From contig NZ_KE150253.1 in NCBI RefSeq assembly GCF_000411115.1, positions 62,001 through 126,000 on the forward strand: DNA of 64,000 nt, in the 5' to 3' direction. A program made the translations under genes and the position numbers. This DNA is from Capnocytophaga granulosa ATCC 51502. Its GTDB lineage: Bacteria; Bacteroidota; Bacteroidia; Flavobacteriales; Flavobacteriaceae. How positions within the stretch are numbered: the first letter of the stretch is position 1; every line of letters begins with the position of its first letter. Under the pieces are notes generated by a model. The model saw only the letters and a program-made list of their open reading frames with translations. It was not told where the DNA came from and made no database searches. Of this stretch, positions 17,559-25,758 are shown one piece after another.

Positions 17559-18551
17559 TTAGTCCATTTCCTCTGTCAGTTTTTGGAAGGTCTCGCGGGC
17601 GGGGTGATGCAGGTAGAGCACCTTATAGACGGCATCGAGTATAGGGGTATAGGCAGGGGGGGATTGGCGTTGGTTGATCTTATACGCATTTTCCACAGCG
17701 TAGTAGCCCTCGGCCACCATATTCATCTCCATAAAGGCGCTTCTAACGGAATAGCCCTTACCTATCATGCTACCAAAGAGGCGATTACGGCTAAAAGCAG
17801 AATACCCCGTAACGAGCAAATCGCCCAAATAGGCCGATTGGTTGATGTCGCGGGCGATGGGGTGAATAGCGTCTACATAGCGCTGCATCTCGCGGATAGC
17901 ATTGCTCATCAGCACACTCTGGAAGTTGTCCCCATAGCCCAAACCATGGGCAATCCCTGCGGCGATGGCATAGATGTTCTTGAGCATAGCCCCATACTCC
18001 ACTCCTATGATGTCCTCACTGATTTTGGTACGGATAAAGGGGCCGCGTAGTGCCTTGGCCATTTCCTCTGCCTTGAGAAGATCTTCGCAGGCTACCGTTA
18101 GGTAAGAGAGGCGTTCGAGTGCTACTTCCTCAGCATGGCAAGGGCCAGTGATCACCCCAATATTCATTGGGTTGATGCCGTAAGCCTCCATAAGGTGTTC
18201 GCCTACCACCAAGCCCGATTCGGGGACGATCCCCTTGATAGCCGAGAAAATGACCTTGTCCTTGAGCGATACCGTGAGTTTGGAAAGCTCCGAGACCAAA
18301 AAAGCCGAAGGAATCACAAAAATCACATAATCCGCCCACACCACAGCCTCGTTGATGTTGCTGGTCAGATGGATTTTGTTCGTATGCAGTTCCACCGAGG
18401 AGAGGTAGTTAGGGTTATGTTTGTATTTTTTGATATGCGAGATAGCCAGATCGTTGCGCATATACCAAGTAATCTCAGGGAGGTTCTCACTGAGAATCTT
18501 TACGATAGCCGTCGCCCAGCTACCACCACCAAGTACTGTATATTTTTTCAT
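17559..18551 (-). CDS. gpsA: Glycerol-3-phosphate dehydrogenase [NAD(P)+]
   Basis: Predicted 330-residue cytoplasmic enzyme reducing dihydroxyacetone phosphate to sn-glycerol 3-phosphate for phospholipid synthesis. I start at 18551 (MKKYTVLGGGSWATAIVKIL), placing the Rossmann GxGxxA motif at the N-terminus; the frame extends ten codons upstream into a heptamer-rich region. GPCHAEEVALER, the conserved IGVEYGAMLKNIYAIAAGI with the catalytic Lys, and LGDLLVTGYSAFSRNR are all present. The length is normal for the family. Confidence 0.95.
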   Translation of the reverse strand: MKKYTVLGGGSWATAIVKILSENLPEITWYMRNDLAISHIKKYKHNPNYLSSVELHTNKIHLTSNINEAVVWADYVIFVIPSAFLVSELSKLTVSLKDKVIFSAIKGIVPESGLVVGEHLMEAYGINPMNIGVITGPCHAEEVALERLSYLTVACEDLLKAEEMAKALRGPFIRTKISEDIIGVEYGAMLKNIYAIAAGIAHGLGYGDNFQSVLMSNAIREMQRYVDAIHPIARDINQSAYLGDLLVTGYSAFSRNRLFGSMIGKGYSVRSAFMEMNMVAEGYYAVENAYKINQRQSPPAYTPILDAVYKVLYLHHPARETFQKLTEEMD

Positions 18552-18620
18552 ATTCAGGAGATGATTAATGACTAATGACAAGTGACTAACAACTAATCAC
18601 TGACTACTGATCACTAACCC

Positions 18621-19190
18621 TTATTTTTTGTTGACAATTTTTACTACGGCCATAATCAGTGCGCCCATAGCTACGAAGCTCAAGAGGGTAGCCCACCAAT
18701 ATTGTAGGAATAAGTCCTTGAGCACCACGGCAAAGACGATAGCAAAGAGCAATAGGGTTGCCACTTCATTGGCCATACGTAGCTTGACCGAGCTGTAGCG
18801 GGTCTCTCCGCGTTGTAACTCCTTGAGAGTGCGCCAGCTCCAGTAATGATAAGCCAAGAGCAGGACAATGCCAAGGAGCTTGATATGCATCCACCCTTGG
18901 GTTAGGAACATCCACTGGAATGCCCATAATAGGTAGATACCCGAAACCAGTACAATAACCAAGGCAGGCACGGTGATGATGTTCCACAAACGCTCTTCCA
19001 TAAACGAGTATTGCTTGTGTAGAATATCGCGCTCTTGTCCCTCCTTGCCTTGTAAGGCCTCAGTATGATAAATCAACAGGCGTACTATATAGAATAGCCC
19101 TGCAAAATAACTCACCACAAAGATGATGTGTATGGATTTGATAATGAGATACAAAATAATATCAGTTTTTAGTTTTAAGTTCTCTTTCAC
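18621..19190 (-). CDS. hemJ: HemJ/CopD-like membrane protein
   Basis: Predicted 189-residue inner-membrane protein with four to five hydrophobic helices. An early helix carries SIHIIFVVSYFAGLFYIVRL with the conserved His and Arg. The second block MEERLWNIITVPALVIVLVSG matches the UPF0093/HemJ family, which acts as protoporphyrinogen IX oxidase in heme synthesis. This would suit a genome with many cytochromes (see the act operon). The last 20 residues add an extra hydrophobic segment. Assignment to HemJ rather than a CopD relative rests on pattern only. Confidence 0.75.
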   Translation of the reverse strand: MKENLKLKTDIILYLIIKSIHIIFVVSYFAGLFYIVRLLIYHTEALQGKEGQERDILHKQYSFMEERLWNIITVPALVIVLVSGIYLLWAFQWMFLTQGWMHIKLLGIVLLLAYHYWSWRTLKELQRGETRYSSVKLRMANEVATLLLFAIVFAVVLKDLFLQYWWATLLSFVAMGALIMAVVKIVNKK

Positions 19191-19359
19191 TTACTTCAGC
19201 GTGCAAATTTACGAAATTATCAATCAAAAGTCAAGATTTTTTTCAGAGTTCAGTAGTCAGTAGTCAGCTACTGTCCTCTGACTTCTGTCCTCTGACCACT
19301 GTTAAATGCTTAACACCATTTTTTATTGTATAAATTCTTACTTCTCGTCCCTCTTTTCC

Positions 19360-19391
19360 TTGACTTCCCTGTCCTAAATGTTGTAATTTTG
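19360..19391 (+). promoter_or_regulatory. Candidate promoter upstream of the prophage remnant
   Basis: TTG (19360-19362) and TAATTTTG (19384-19391) are separated by 21 bases, close to the Bacteroidota consensus. The first downstream gene is the terminase at 19779, but the 299-bp repeat element lies in between, so the original target may have been displaced. The rest of 19191-19430 holds AGTAGTC/GTCCTCTGAC repeats and no gene. Confidence 0.45.
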
Positions 19392-19430
19392 CATCTAGTT
19401 AGTTGTCAGATGTCAGTCATTAATCATTAA

Positions 19431-19729
19431 TTTAAGTTTCACAAGTTGTTTTTAGGTTGCTATTGAAATTGCAAGTAATTGATAAACAATTATTTGTAAA
19501 AACCTCCCCCCAACCCCCCTCCAAAGGGAAAGTCCGCGAGAGCGGAGTATGTGTCTTTAAGGGCGTTGAAATAGTCTAATTTGTTTATTAAATTAGAAAA
19601 TTTTCCTTCTATAACTTATTGAACCTCTACTACTTACTTTCACATACTCGCTTATGCGACTTTCCCCTTGAGGGGGGGTAGGGGGGATGTTTTGAGAATC
19701 AGTTGATTACAGAGCTTGCGAAACTTAAG
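19431..19729 (+). repeat. 299-bp terminal-inverted-repeat element (copy B)
   Basis: Same orientation as copy A. The left end TTTAAGTTTCACAAG has one mismatch; the right end is CTTGCGAAACTTAAG. Relative to copy A it carries two short extra segments, one near 19530-19556 with GTCCGCGAGAGCGGAGTATG and one near 19640-19665 with CACATACTCGCTTATGCGAC. These resemble a small nested palindrome also found at 53533-53561 and 57046-57090. Confidence 0.8.
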
Positions 19730-19778
19730 TCATTAATCATTGCTGGCATTAATCATTAATCATTAATCATCAGTCATT

Positions 19779-21755
19779 ATGGAAGAGGCTTTAGAAATTC
19801 TTTGGACATATGCTCGTCGTGAGCCTTTGGACAGCAATGGAGAGACCATAGTCCCTACCATCAACAATAGTATTGCTGCCATTCGTATCATTATGCGCTT
19901 GGAAGGATGGGCGATGGGAAGTGAAAAGCGAAAAGGGAGTAGTGAAAAGCGGGCAACACATGATTTGCCAGCGTCTAAACGTAGGGGCGAATGGCAATTC
20001 GCCCAATCGCAATTCGCCCAATCGCAATTCGCCCAATCGCAATATCCTCAATCGCAATATGCTCAATCACAAAATACCCAACACAATACGAATAATAACA
20101 CGAACAATCATAATGAGGGCGAATTGCCCAACATGGGCGAATTGCCATTCGCCCCTACACCTGCTCAACACCATTTTGCCCAAACAAAATTCGCCGAACC
20201 TGACACGACCAATAACGACAACGATGATGAATATATAGAGGGCGAATTGCCATTTCCCCCTACATATGCTCAATCCCAATATCCCCAACCCAATATATCT
20301 CACAACAGTTACCACACTGCTGGCGCGAGCTTGCAGCTCGTGCCCCAAGAAAACCTCCTCTCCTTCACCCGTCATACACTCCCTGCTTTTGCCCCCGCCC
20401 CTTTCCATATTGCCTATTACGAGGTACTGACACGCTTCGCTATGGGAGAAATCAAAAAGCTGATGATCACCATGCCACCCCAACACGGCAAGAGCGAAGG
20501 TGCTACCCGTCGCCTACCTGCGTTTGTCTTAGGACAAGATCCCGACAAACGTATCGCTATTGTTTCCTACAATGCTATCAAAGCGCGTAAGTTCAACCGC
20601 GAACTCCAACGTATCATGGACGATGACCGCTATTACGAACTGTTTCCACAAACACTCCTTGCTGGTCAGGCAAGTTATCAGGAACAAGGAAGAAGAAGCC
20701 GTAACTACGCCCGCAACTCCGATGAGTGTGAAATCGTAGGCTACCAAGGGAGTTTCAAGACGATTGGCGTAGGAGGTTCCTTAACTGGCGAACCTGTGGA
20801 TATGCTCATCATGGACGACTTATACAAAGATGCATCGTCTGCTTGGTCGCCAGTAATTCGCCAAAACGTGGCCGACTGGTACGATACGGTAGCCTCCACA
20901 CGTTTGCACAACGATAGCCAGCAACTATTGGTCTTTACTCGTTGGCACATGGAAGATTTAGCAGGACGCTTGCTCGAACAAGAGGGCGTATATGACCCTA
21001 TAGAAAACCCGCAAGGTTGGCTACTCGTTAGTTTCCCTGCCATACAGAACAGACCACCGAGCGAGCAAGACCCTAGAGTAGAAGGAGAACCCCTATGGCC
21101 TGAACGACATAGTTTGGAAAAACTCTTGGAAATAAAAGGTCGTTCCCCTACAGTCTTTGAGAGTTTGTACCAACAGAATCCACAGCCTTCCCAAGGGTTG
21201 ATGTACGAAGAGTTTAACTGTTATACCGACTTGCCTTCTCGTTCCTACTCGGTAGCGTATATTGACGCTGCCGATAGTGGGGCGGATTACCTATGTGCTT
21301 TGTTTTATAAGGAAGCCGAAGACGGCAACTATATTACAGATGTGCTCTACACCAAAGACCCTATGGAGGTCACGGAAACCACGCTGACCTATATGCTCCA
21401 ACAACACCAAGTAGAGCGCTGCCATATTGAGAGTAACAACGGCGGAAATTTGTTTGTCAGCAACCTCCAACAACGCTCATGGGACACAGGCAACCGACTG
21501 ACGCGCTTTAATCCTTTTCATCAGAATCAGAACAAAACAGCAAGGATTTTTGCCGCTTCTGCTTCGGTACAAAAGCTGATTAAAATGCCTTTGGACTGGA
21601 AAAAGCGCTTCCCTAAGTTTGCCCGCGACCTCACGGGTTACCTCCGTGTAGGTGCCAATGTTCATGACGATGCCCCCGATGCGCTCACTGGCTCCATAGA
21701 GTGTCGCCAGCCCCCCAAGAGGGTCAGCGTCGCGGAGATGTTCGGAAGGATTTAA
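19779..21755 (+). CDS. Phage terminase large subunit with repeat-built N-terminus
   Basis: Predicted 658 residues. From about residue 195 it is a TerL packaging motor: Walker-A-like MPPQHGKSEGATRRLPAF near 235, Walker B VDMLIMDDLYKD near 340, and coupling motif VFTRWHMEDLAGRLLEQ near 385. The RNase-H-like nuclease follows, with AYIDAADSGADYL, HIESNNGG and HDDAPDAL supplying the acidic residues. Residues 1-45 (MEEALEILWTYARREP...) look like a separate small protein. Residues 47-190 are low complexity: GSEKRKGSSEKR, five FAQSQ/YPQSQ-type units, ELPFAPTPAQHH, AGASLQLVPQE. These are direct translations of intergenic repeat families of this genome. Only portal and holin follow, so the prophage is decayed; whether the motor is still used is doubtful. 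Confidence 0.85.
   Translation: MEEALEILWTYARREPLDSNGETIVPTINNSIAAIRIIMRLEGWAMGSEKRKGSSEKRATHDLPASKRRGEWQFAQSQFAQSQFAQSQYPQSQYAQSQNTQHNTNNNTNNHNEGELPNMGELPFAPTPAQHHFAQTKFAEPDTTNNDNDDEYIEGELPFPPTYAQSQYPQPNISHNSYHTAGASLQLVPQENLLSFTRHTLPAFAPAPFHIAYYEVLTRFAMGEIKKLMITMPPQHGKSEGATRRLPAFVLGQDPDKRIAIVSYNAIKARKFNRELQRIMDDDRYYELFPQTLLAGQASYQEQGRRSRNYARNSDECEIVGYQGSFKTIGVGGSLTGEPVDMLIMDDLYKDASSAWSPVIRQNVADWYDTVASTRLHNDSQQLLVFTRWHMEDLAGRLLEQEGVYDPIENPQGWLLVSFPAIQNRPPSEQDPRVEGEPLWPERHSLEKLLEIKGRSPTVFESLYQQNPQPSQGLMYEEFNCYTDLPSRSYSVAYIDAADSGADYLCALFYKEAEDGNYITDVLYTKDPMEVTETTLTYMLQQHQVERCHIESNNGGNLFVSNLQQRSWDTGNRLTRFNPFHQNQNKTARIFAASASVQKLIKMPLDWKKRFPKFARDLTGYLRVGANVHDDAPDALTGSIECRQPPKRVSVAEMFGRI
19996..20062 (+). 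repeat. 15-bp tandem repeat inside the terminase gene
   Basis: CAATTCGCCCAATCG occurs three times in tandem and then degenerates (CAATATCCTCAATCG, CAATATGCTCAATCA). It encodes QFAQS-type pentapeptides. Confidence 0.85.
20135..20160. repeat. GGGCGAATTGCCATTCGCCC palindrome within the terminase gene
   Basis: The same palindrome plus trailing CCTACACCTGCTCA occurs in intergenic DNA at 41362-41395; related copies lie at 49599, 53451 and 59195. A second, partial copy lies just upstream at 20116-20130 and a third at 20240-20262. Confidence 0.8.
20319..20344. repeat. GAGCTTGCAGCTC palindrome within the terminase gene
   Basis: GCTGGCGCGAGCTTGCAGCT followed by CGTGCC is a member of the intergenic palindrome family seen at 41205, 41417, 49136, 53481, 53619, 53657, 53703 and 58531. 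Here it is translated in frame as AGASLQLVP. Confidence 0.85.
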
Positions 21756-21857
21756 GCGAATAGTGAAAAGTGAATAGTGAAAAACGCTATTCAGGCGCTC
21801 ACTCTTCACTTTTCACTAATAACTCTTCACTCTTCACTTTTCGTTATTCACTTAATT

Positions 21858-23054
21858 ATGTTAGATGTTTCTATACTCAAATCAGGGCGTAACGCCCCCT
21901 TACCTAATCCTGTAGAGGCGCAGAAAGCCCTCAACCCTGCCTTGCACCCCGTCAATGACCCCGTGCTGAGGCGGGATAAGCAGGTACAAACCTCCGAAGG
22001 CACACGCCTTGAGCGTGTTGCCCGCATTGCTTTGCCCTTACAGCAGCTTATCATCAAGCGCTCGGTAGCCTTCCTCTTTGGTACTCCTGTGCGCTATGAG
22101 TGCGACAGTGAGGATAAGCAGCACCAAGAGGCCTACAAGGCTATCCTCAAAATCCTCGCCCAAGCCAAGGACAACAGCCTAAACCGACGTATTGCCCGTG
22201 CGACCTTTTCCTTTGGCGAATGTGCCGAGCTATGGTACCCCGTCCCTACTGCTATCCACTATGACTATGGGTTCCCCTGCCAGTTCAAGCTCCGTTGCAG
22301 TCTGTTCTCGCCTGCTTTTGGCGATACGCTCTACCCTTATTTTGACGCTACTGGTGATATGACCGCTTTCTCCCGCGCCTATAAGAGCCTCAACCCTCAG
22401 GGAGAAAGCGTAGGGGAGCTTGCCGATTACTTTGAGACCTACACAGCCACCGAACATTACCTATGGCGTATGGTATCAGGTCAATACCTCTTAGAAGAGG
22501 GCTATCCCAAGCCCAATCCTATCGGTAAGATACCTATAGTATATGCCCACCAACCCCATAGGGAAACCCAAGAGGTAGATCCACTCATTGAGCGACTGGA
22601 ACATCTCTTGTCCAATTTTGCCGAAACCAACGACTACCATGCCGCACCTAAGCTCTTTGTTACGGGCAACATACAGGGCTGGAGCCAAAAGGGCGAACCA
22701 GGGGCTATCATTGAGGGCGACAAGGACGCCTCCATGCAGTACATCTCCTGGCACAATGCCCCCGAATCGGTCAAGCTGGAGATGGACACCCTGCTGCGTA
22801 TGATCTACACCCTTACCCAGACCCCCGACATCTCCTATCAAAGTGTCCAATCCATGTCGCCCCCATCGGGTGCCGCCCTCAAGCTCCTTTTCCTCGATGC
22901 CTCGCTCAAGGTGCAGGACAAGCGCGAAATCTTTGACGCCTACCTATCACGACGCTTGGCCATTCTCAAGGCCTACCTCGCTCAGTTACATACACCCCTG
23001 AGGCAAGCCGCCGCCCAAGTGGAGATCACCGCACATATTCAAGAACTAATTTAA
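21858..23054 (+). CDS. Phage portal protein (SPP1 gp6-like), possibly C-terminally short
   Basis: Predicted 398 residues. I start at the ATG at 21858 (MLDVSILKSGRNAPL). The 27 upstream in-frame codons from 21777 merely translate TTCACTC heptamers. IIKRSVAFLFGTPVRYECDS, GKIPIVYAHQPHRETQEVDPLIERLEHLL and SGAALKLLFLDASLKVQDKR match the SPP1-type portal family that forms the dodecameric DNA gate. The protein ends at HIQELI, roughly where the family continues with crown/C-terminal helices, so it may be truncated. It follows the terminase after a 100-base heptamer hairpin region. Confidence 0.78.
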   Translation: MLDVSILKSGRNAPLPNPVEAQKALNPALHPVNDPVLRRDKQVQTSEGTRLERVARIALPLQQLIIKRSVAFLFGTPVRYECDSEDKQHQEAYKAILKILAQAKDNSLNRRIARATFSFGECAELWYPVPTAIHYDYGFPCQFKLRCSLFSPAFGDTLYPYFDATGDMTAFSRAYKSLNPQGESVGELADYFETYTATEHYLWRMVSGQYLLEEGYPKPNPIGKIPIVYAHQPHRETQEVDPLIERLEHLLSNFAETNDYHAAPKLFVTGNIQGWSQKGEPGAIIEGDKDASMQYISWHNAPESVKLEMDTLLRMIYTLTQTPDISYQSVQSMSPPSGAALKLLFLDASLKVQDKREIFDAYLSRRLAILKAYLAQLHTPLRQAAAQVEITAHIQELI

Positions 23055-23133
23055 TAAGGCAATGAGGCAATTGGTCAATGAGACAATGAGCAAATCGCCA
23101 AATCAACTAATCAACTAATCAACAAATTATCCT

Positions 23134-23652
23134 ATGTTATTTTTTCTCGTCCCCTTAGTCCTCTTGTATCATTCCGATACGTCCATAGCCTTGCGAGATA
23201 GGCTGTATTACCTATGGCAAACGCTCTCTCGCAGCGCCCCCTTCATGCTCCTATACCGCTACTTTCACTCTTGGCAACAGACCCATGAGGCTTTTCTGGT
23301 AGCTTTGGGAGTTGCCCTTGTGGTCAATATGTTTGTCGGGGTCGCCTACCACCTGCGCCAGCGTACTTTTTCCTTGTCGGAGCTGTTAAAGAAAAGCGCC
23401 CAGATGCTTGGGGTCATCGCTGCGGTATATATACTCTTGGCAATGCTAAAAGTCCCTTTGGCCGAGAGCCACACTGGCGAACTCTTTGAGAGCACCCTCC
23501 AGCTGATGACCCTGCTATACCCAGTGAGCAAGGCCGTCAAGAACATCTTTGTCCTCACCCATGGCAAGTATCCCCCCGCTTGGGTGATGAAGGCGCTCTA
23601 TAACTATGAAAAAGAAGGCAAACTCAAGGAATTTTTTAATAATGACAAGTGA
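23134..23652 (+). CDS. Phage holin-like membrane protein
   Basis: Predicted 172-residue protein with an N-terminal hydrophobic segment, a second around FLVALGVALVVNMFVGVAY, a third QMLGVIAAVYILLAML, and an amphipathic C-terminus (KYPPAWVMKALYNYEKEGKL). The arrangement resembles toxin-secretion/phage-lysis holins found in Bacteroidota prophages. It lies 79 bases after the portal gene. No endolysin or structural genes follow, so the prophage is reduced to terminase, portal and holin. The exact holin subfamily is uncertain. Confidence 0.6.
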   Translation: MLFFLVPLVLLYHSDTSIALRDRLYYLWQTLSRSAPFMLLYRYFHSWQQTHEAFLVALGVALVVNMFVGVAYHLRQRTFSLSELLKKSAQMLGVIAAVYILLAMLKVPLAESHTGELFESTLQLMTLLYPVSKAVKNIFVLTHGKYPPAWVMKALYNYEKEGKLKEFFNNDK

Positions 23653-23674
23653 TAAATCAACCATAAATTTTCAC

Positions 23675-23682
23675 TAACTTTG
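23675..23682 (+). promoter_or_regulatory. -7 box before secreted protein copy 1
   Basis: TAACTTTG lies 20 bases before the ATG at 23702. The same TAACTTTG with the same spacing and a shared TAAAACCAATATGAAAC leader is present before the paralogue (24634-24641). No -33 match is evident. Confidence 0.45.
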
Positions 23683-23701
23683 TACCTAAAATAAAACCAA
23701 T

Positions 23702-24436
23702 ATGAAACACATAATACTTATACTCCTCTTAGGAGTTTATTCCTCAGCATTCGCACAAAATAAGATAGAAGGTCTATGGTATCTCTTTGACCTCTTTGGA
23801 GAGAAACCCTCCATGGAGATGTTCCGTTTAGAAAGAAAAACCCAAGAAAGATCAGGTTATCGCATAGAATTAGATAAGGATAAGACTTTTTTGAGTTCTT
23901 CTTTTGCCGCTTGCGGAAATACTAGATTTGTTTCTATGAGTGGGAGCTATAAAAAAATAGGCAAGCATTATCTATCCTTTCATGTAGATAATTTATCTTT
24001 TTATGGAATAGGATACCAGACTGAGCGTGAAAAAAAAGATACTGATTTGGGCAAGTACTATGTCTATTTTTCACCAAGTGGAATACTTTACCTGATCAAA
24101 AGTACAGGAGATCTTGAGCAAGACAAGCAGTTAGCTCAGGATGCAGAGCAGTTTGGCGACCTTTATCCTATTATAAGATATATTTTTAAGCATAACGGAG
24201 GATATACCCCTTATAATCCTTCTTTTAGAGAAGGAATAACCACTTATGCAGCACAAGTACTCAAGCTGGCACATTATAAAGTATGTTTGCAGCTTTCTGT
24301 AAGAGGGATCATAGGAAACATAGGCTTAGTCAAGGACTTGGATACAAGCACTTATTACTATGTAGTTCAGGACACCTCTGCTCAAAAGGAAAGCGAATTC
24401 TTCCATTTCACCTCAGAAGAACTCAAAAGTGAATAA
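23702..24436 (+). CDS. Secreted protein of unknown function (tandem copy 1)
   Basis: Predicted 244 residues with signal peptide MKHIILILLLGVYSSAFAQ. The N-terminal half (KIEGLWYLFDLFGEKPSMEM, KDKTFLSSSFAACGNTRFVSMSGSYKKIGKHYLSFHVD) resembles lipocalin-like strands with a conserved Cys. The C-terminal half is mixed alpha/beta (FREGITTYAAQVLKLAHYKV). No enzyme motif is recognised and I know no family name. It is paralogous to 24663-25403 (about 70% identical), with the same promoter-leader segment, so the pair arose by tandem duplication. Located just beyond the prophage remnant. Confidence 0.7.
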   Translation: MKHIILILLLGVYSSAFAQNKIEGLWYLFDLFGEKPSMEMFRLERKTQERSGYRIELDKDKTFLSSSFAACGNTRFVSMSGSYKKIGKHYLSFHVDNLSFYGIGYQTEREKKDTDLGKYYVYFSPSGILYLIKSTGDLEQDKQLAQDAEQFGDLYPIIRYIFKHNGGYTPYNPSFREGITTYAAQVLKLAHYKVCLQLSVRGIIGNIGLVKDLDTSTYYYVVQDTSAQKESEFFHFTSEELKSE

Positions 24437-24619
24437 TCCCCCTAGCCCCCGAAGGGGGAACCAGTGACCAGTGCAATAGGATTAGTCACTCGTCATTATC
24501 TAGACTTTGGCTTTGGGGGAGATAGTTACTTACAAAACTTTGTAACAGTACTGACCTTGTAGGGGGAGGTAGGGGAAGAATTTGAATATCAACAGATTAC
24601 AGAGCTTGCGAAACTTAAA
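24436..24619 (+). repeat. Degenerate copy of the terminal-inverted-repeat element (copy D)
   Basis: Starts with a CCCCCTAGCCCCCGAAGGGGG hairpin-like block and ends with GATTACAGAGCTTGCGAAAC then TTAAA, identical to the right end of copy A. The left terminal repeat is missing and the middle is diverged. It immediately precedes the -7 box of secreted protein copy 2. Confidence 0.6.
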
Positions 24620-24662
24620 TCAATAATTTTTACTAACTTTGCACTTAAAAAATAAAACCAAT

Positions 24663-25403
24663 ATGAAACGCATAATACTTCTACTCCTCTTAGGTGTTTA
24701 TTCCTCAGCATTCGCACAAAAAAAGATAATAGGCAAGTGGTACCTCATTGAGCTCTTTGGAGAAAGAAACCCCGTGGAGATGTACCGTCTGCAAAGAACA
24801 ACCAAAGCAACAGCAGGCTATCTCATAGATTTTGCTAAGGATAAGACTTTTTATAGTACTTATTTTGCCCCTTGTGGACTGGATTGTTTTGTCAATACTA
24901 AAGGTACTTATAAGAGGGTAGGTAAGCATTACCTATCTTTTCATGTAGATACTTTTTCTGCTTATGGAGGAGGATGTGAGAAATCTGAACGTGAAAAAAG
25001 AGATACCGATTTGGGTAAGTACTATGTCCATCTCTCTGCAAAAGGAATACTTTACTTGATCAAAAGTACAGAAAATCTCAAGCAAGATAAGCAGTTAGCT
25101 CAGGATGCAGAGCAGTTTGACGACCTTTATCCTATTGTAAAGTATATTTACAAACATAATAAGGGAATTGCCTCTTATAATCCTTCTTTTAGAGAAGAAG
25201 TAACCACTTATGCAGCACAAGTACTCAAGTTAGCACATTACAGAGTATGTTTGCAGTTTTTTGTAGGAAGCTCTATAGGAAACTTAGGCTTAGTCAGGGA
25301 CTTGGATACAGGCATTTATTACTATGTAGCTAAGAGCCTCTATGTTCAGAATGAAAGCAAATTATTTCATTTCACCTCAGAAGAACTGAAAAGTGAAAAG
25401 TGA
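24663..25403 (+). CDS. Secreted protein of unknown function (tandem copy 2)
   Basis: Predicted 246 residues. I start at 24663 (MKRIILLLLLGVYSSAFAQ) to match the paralogue; the longer frame adds eight leader-derived residues. KIIGKWYLIELFGERNPVEM, FAPCGLDCFVNTKGTYKRVGKHYLSFHVDTF and FREEVTTYAAQVLKLAHYRV align with copy 1. The last residues, KSEK, are encoded by the first AGTGAAA heptamer of the downstream array, whose TGA is the stop. Function unknown; secretion is predicted from the signal peptide. Confidence 0.7.
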   Translation: MKRIILLLLLGVYSSAFAQKKIIGKWYLIELFGERNPVEMYRLQRTTKATAGYLIDFAKDKTFYSTYFAPCGLDCFVNTKGTYKRVGKHYLSFHVDTFSAYGGGCEKSEREKRDTDLGKYYVHLSAKGILYLIKSTENLKQDKQLAQDAEQFDDLYPIVKYIYKHNKGIASYNPSFREEVTTYAAQVLKLAHYRVCLQFFVGSSIGNLGLVRDLDTGIYYYVAKSLYVQNESKLFHFTSEELKSEK

Positions 25404-25575
25404 AAAGTGAAAAGTACTTGTCACTCGTCATTAGTCATTAATCATTAGTCATTAATCATTAATCATTAATCATTGGTCATTAATCATTAGTCATTAGTCA
25501 TTAATCATTAATCATTAGTCATTAATCATTAGTCATTAATCATTAGTCATTAATCATTAGTCATTAATCATTATT
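25390..25575. repeat. Long heptamer array: AGTGAAA then ATTAGTC/ATTAATC
   Basis: AGTGAAA repeats (25390-25413) pass into some 22 units alternating TCATTAG and TCATTAA. It is one of the longest arrays in the window, and lies between the secreted-protein gene and the act operon promoter. Nothing else is seen in this stretch. Confidence 0.85.
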
Positions 25576-25637
25576 TAGACTTTTTACAAATTACAATAAA
25601 ACACTTAAAAACCCTTTTAAATTACATTAAGAAGTTG

Positions 25638-25645
25638 TACTTTTG
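25638..25645 (+). promoter_or_regulatory. -7 box of the act (Alternative Complex III) operon
   Basis: TACTTTTG matches TAnnTTTG. Nineteen bases upstream the sequence is TTTT (25615-25618), one base from the TTTG consensus. The leader to the actA start is about 110 bases. Confidence 0.5.
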
Positions 25646-25758
25646 CAGCGTAGTAGTAGGTATGCTCAGCGCCCTTGATTACAAGGAAAAAGAGTGTAGA
25701 AAATAGAACTACAAAGAAAAAAAAGAATAGATAGTTTTTTGTTTTTAATAGCTTTTTT

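Noticed and set aside
21777..21857. 27-codon N-terminal extension of the portal protein
   Set aside because: It reads TTCACTC heptamers as FSLITLHSSLF; the ATG at 21858 begins the conserved protein.
19779..23652. Possible complete prophage or gene transfer agent
   Set aside because: Head, tail and lysis genes are absent; three genes alone do not support an active particle.
25430..25575. Regular repeat array that could be taken for CRISPR
   Set aside because: The unit is 7 bases with no 25-40-bp repeats, no unique spacers and no cas genes; it is simple-sequence DNA.
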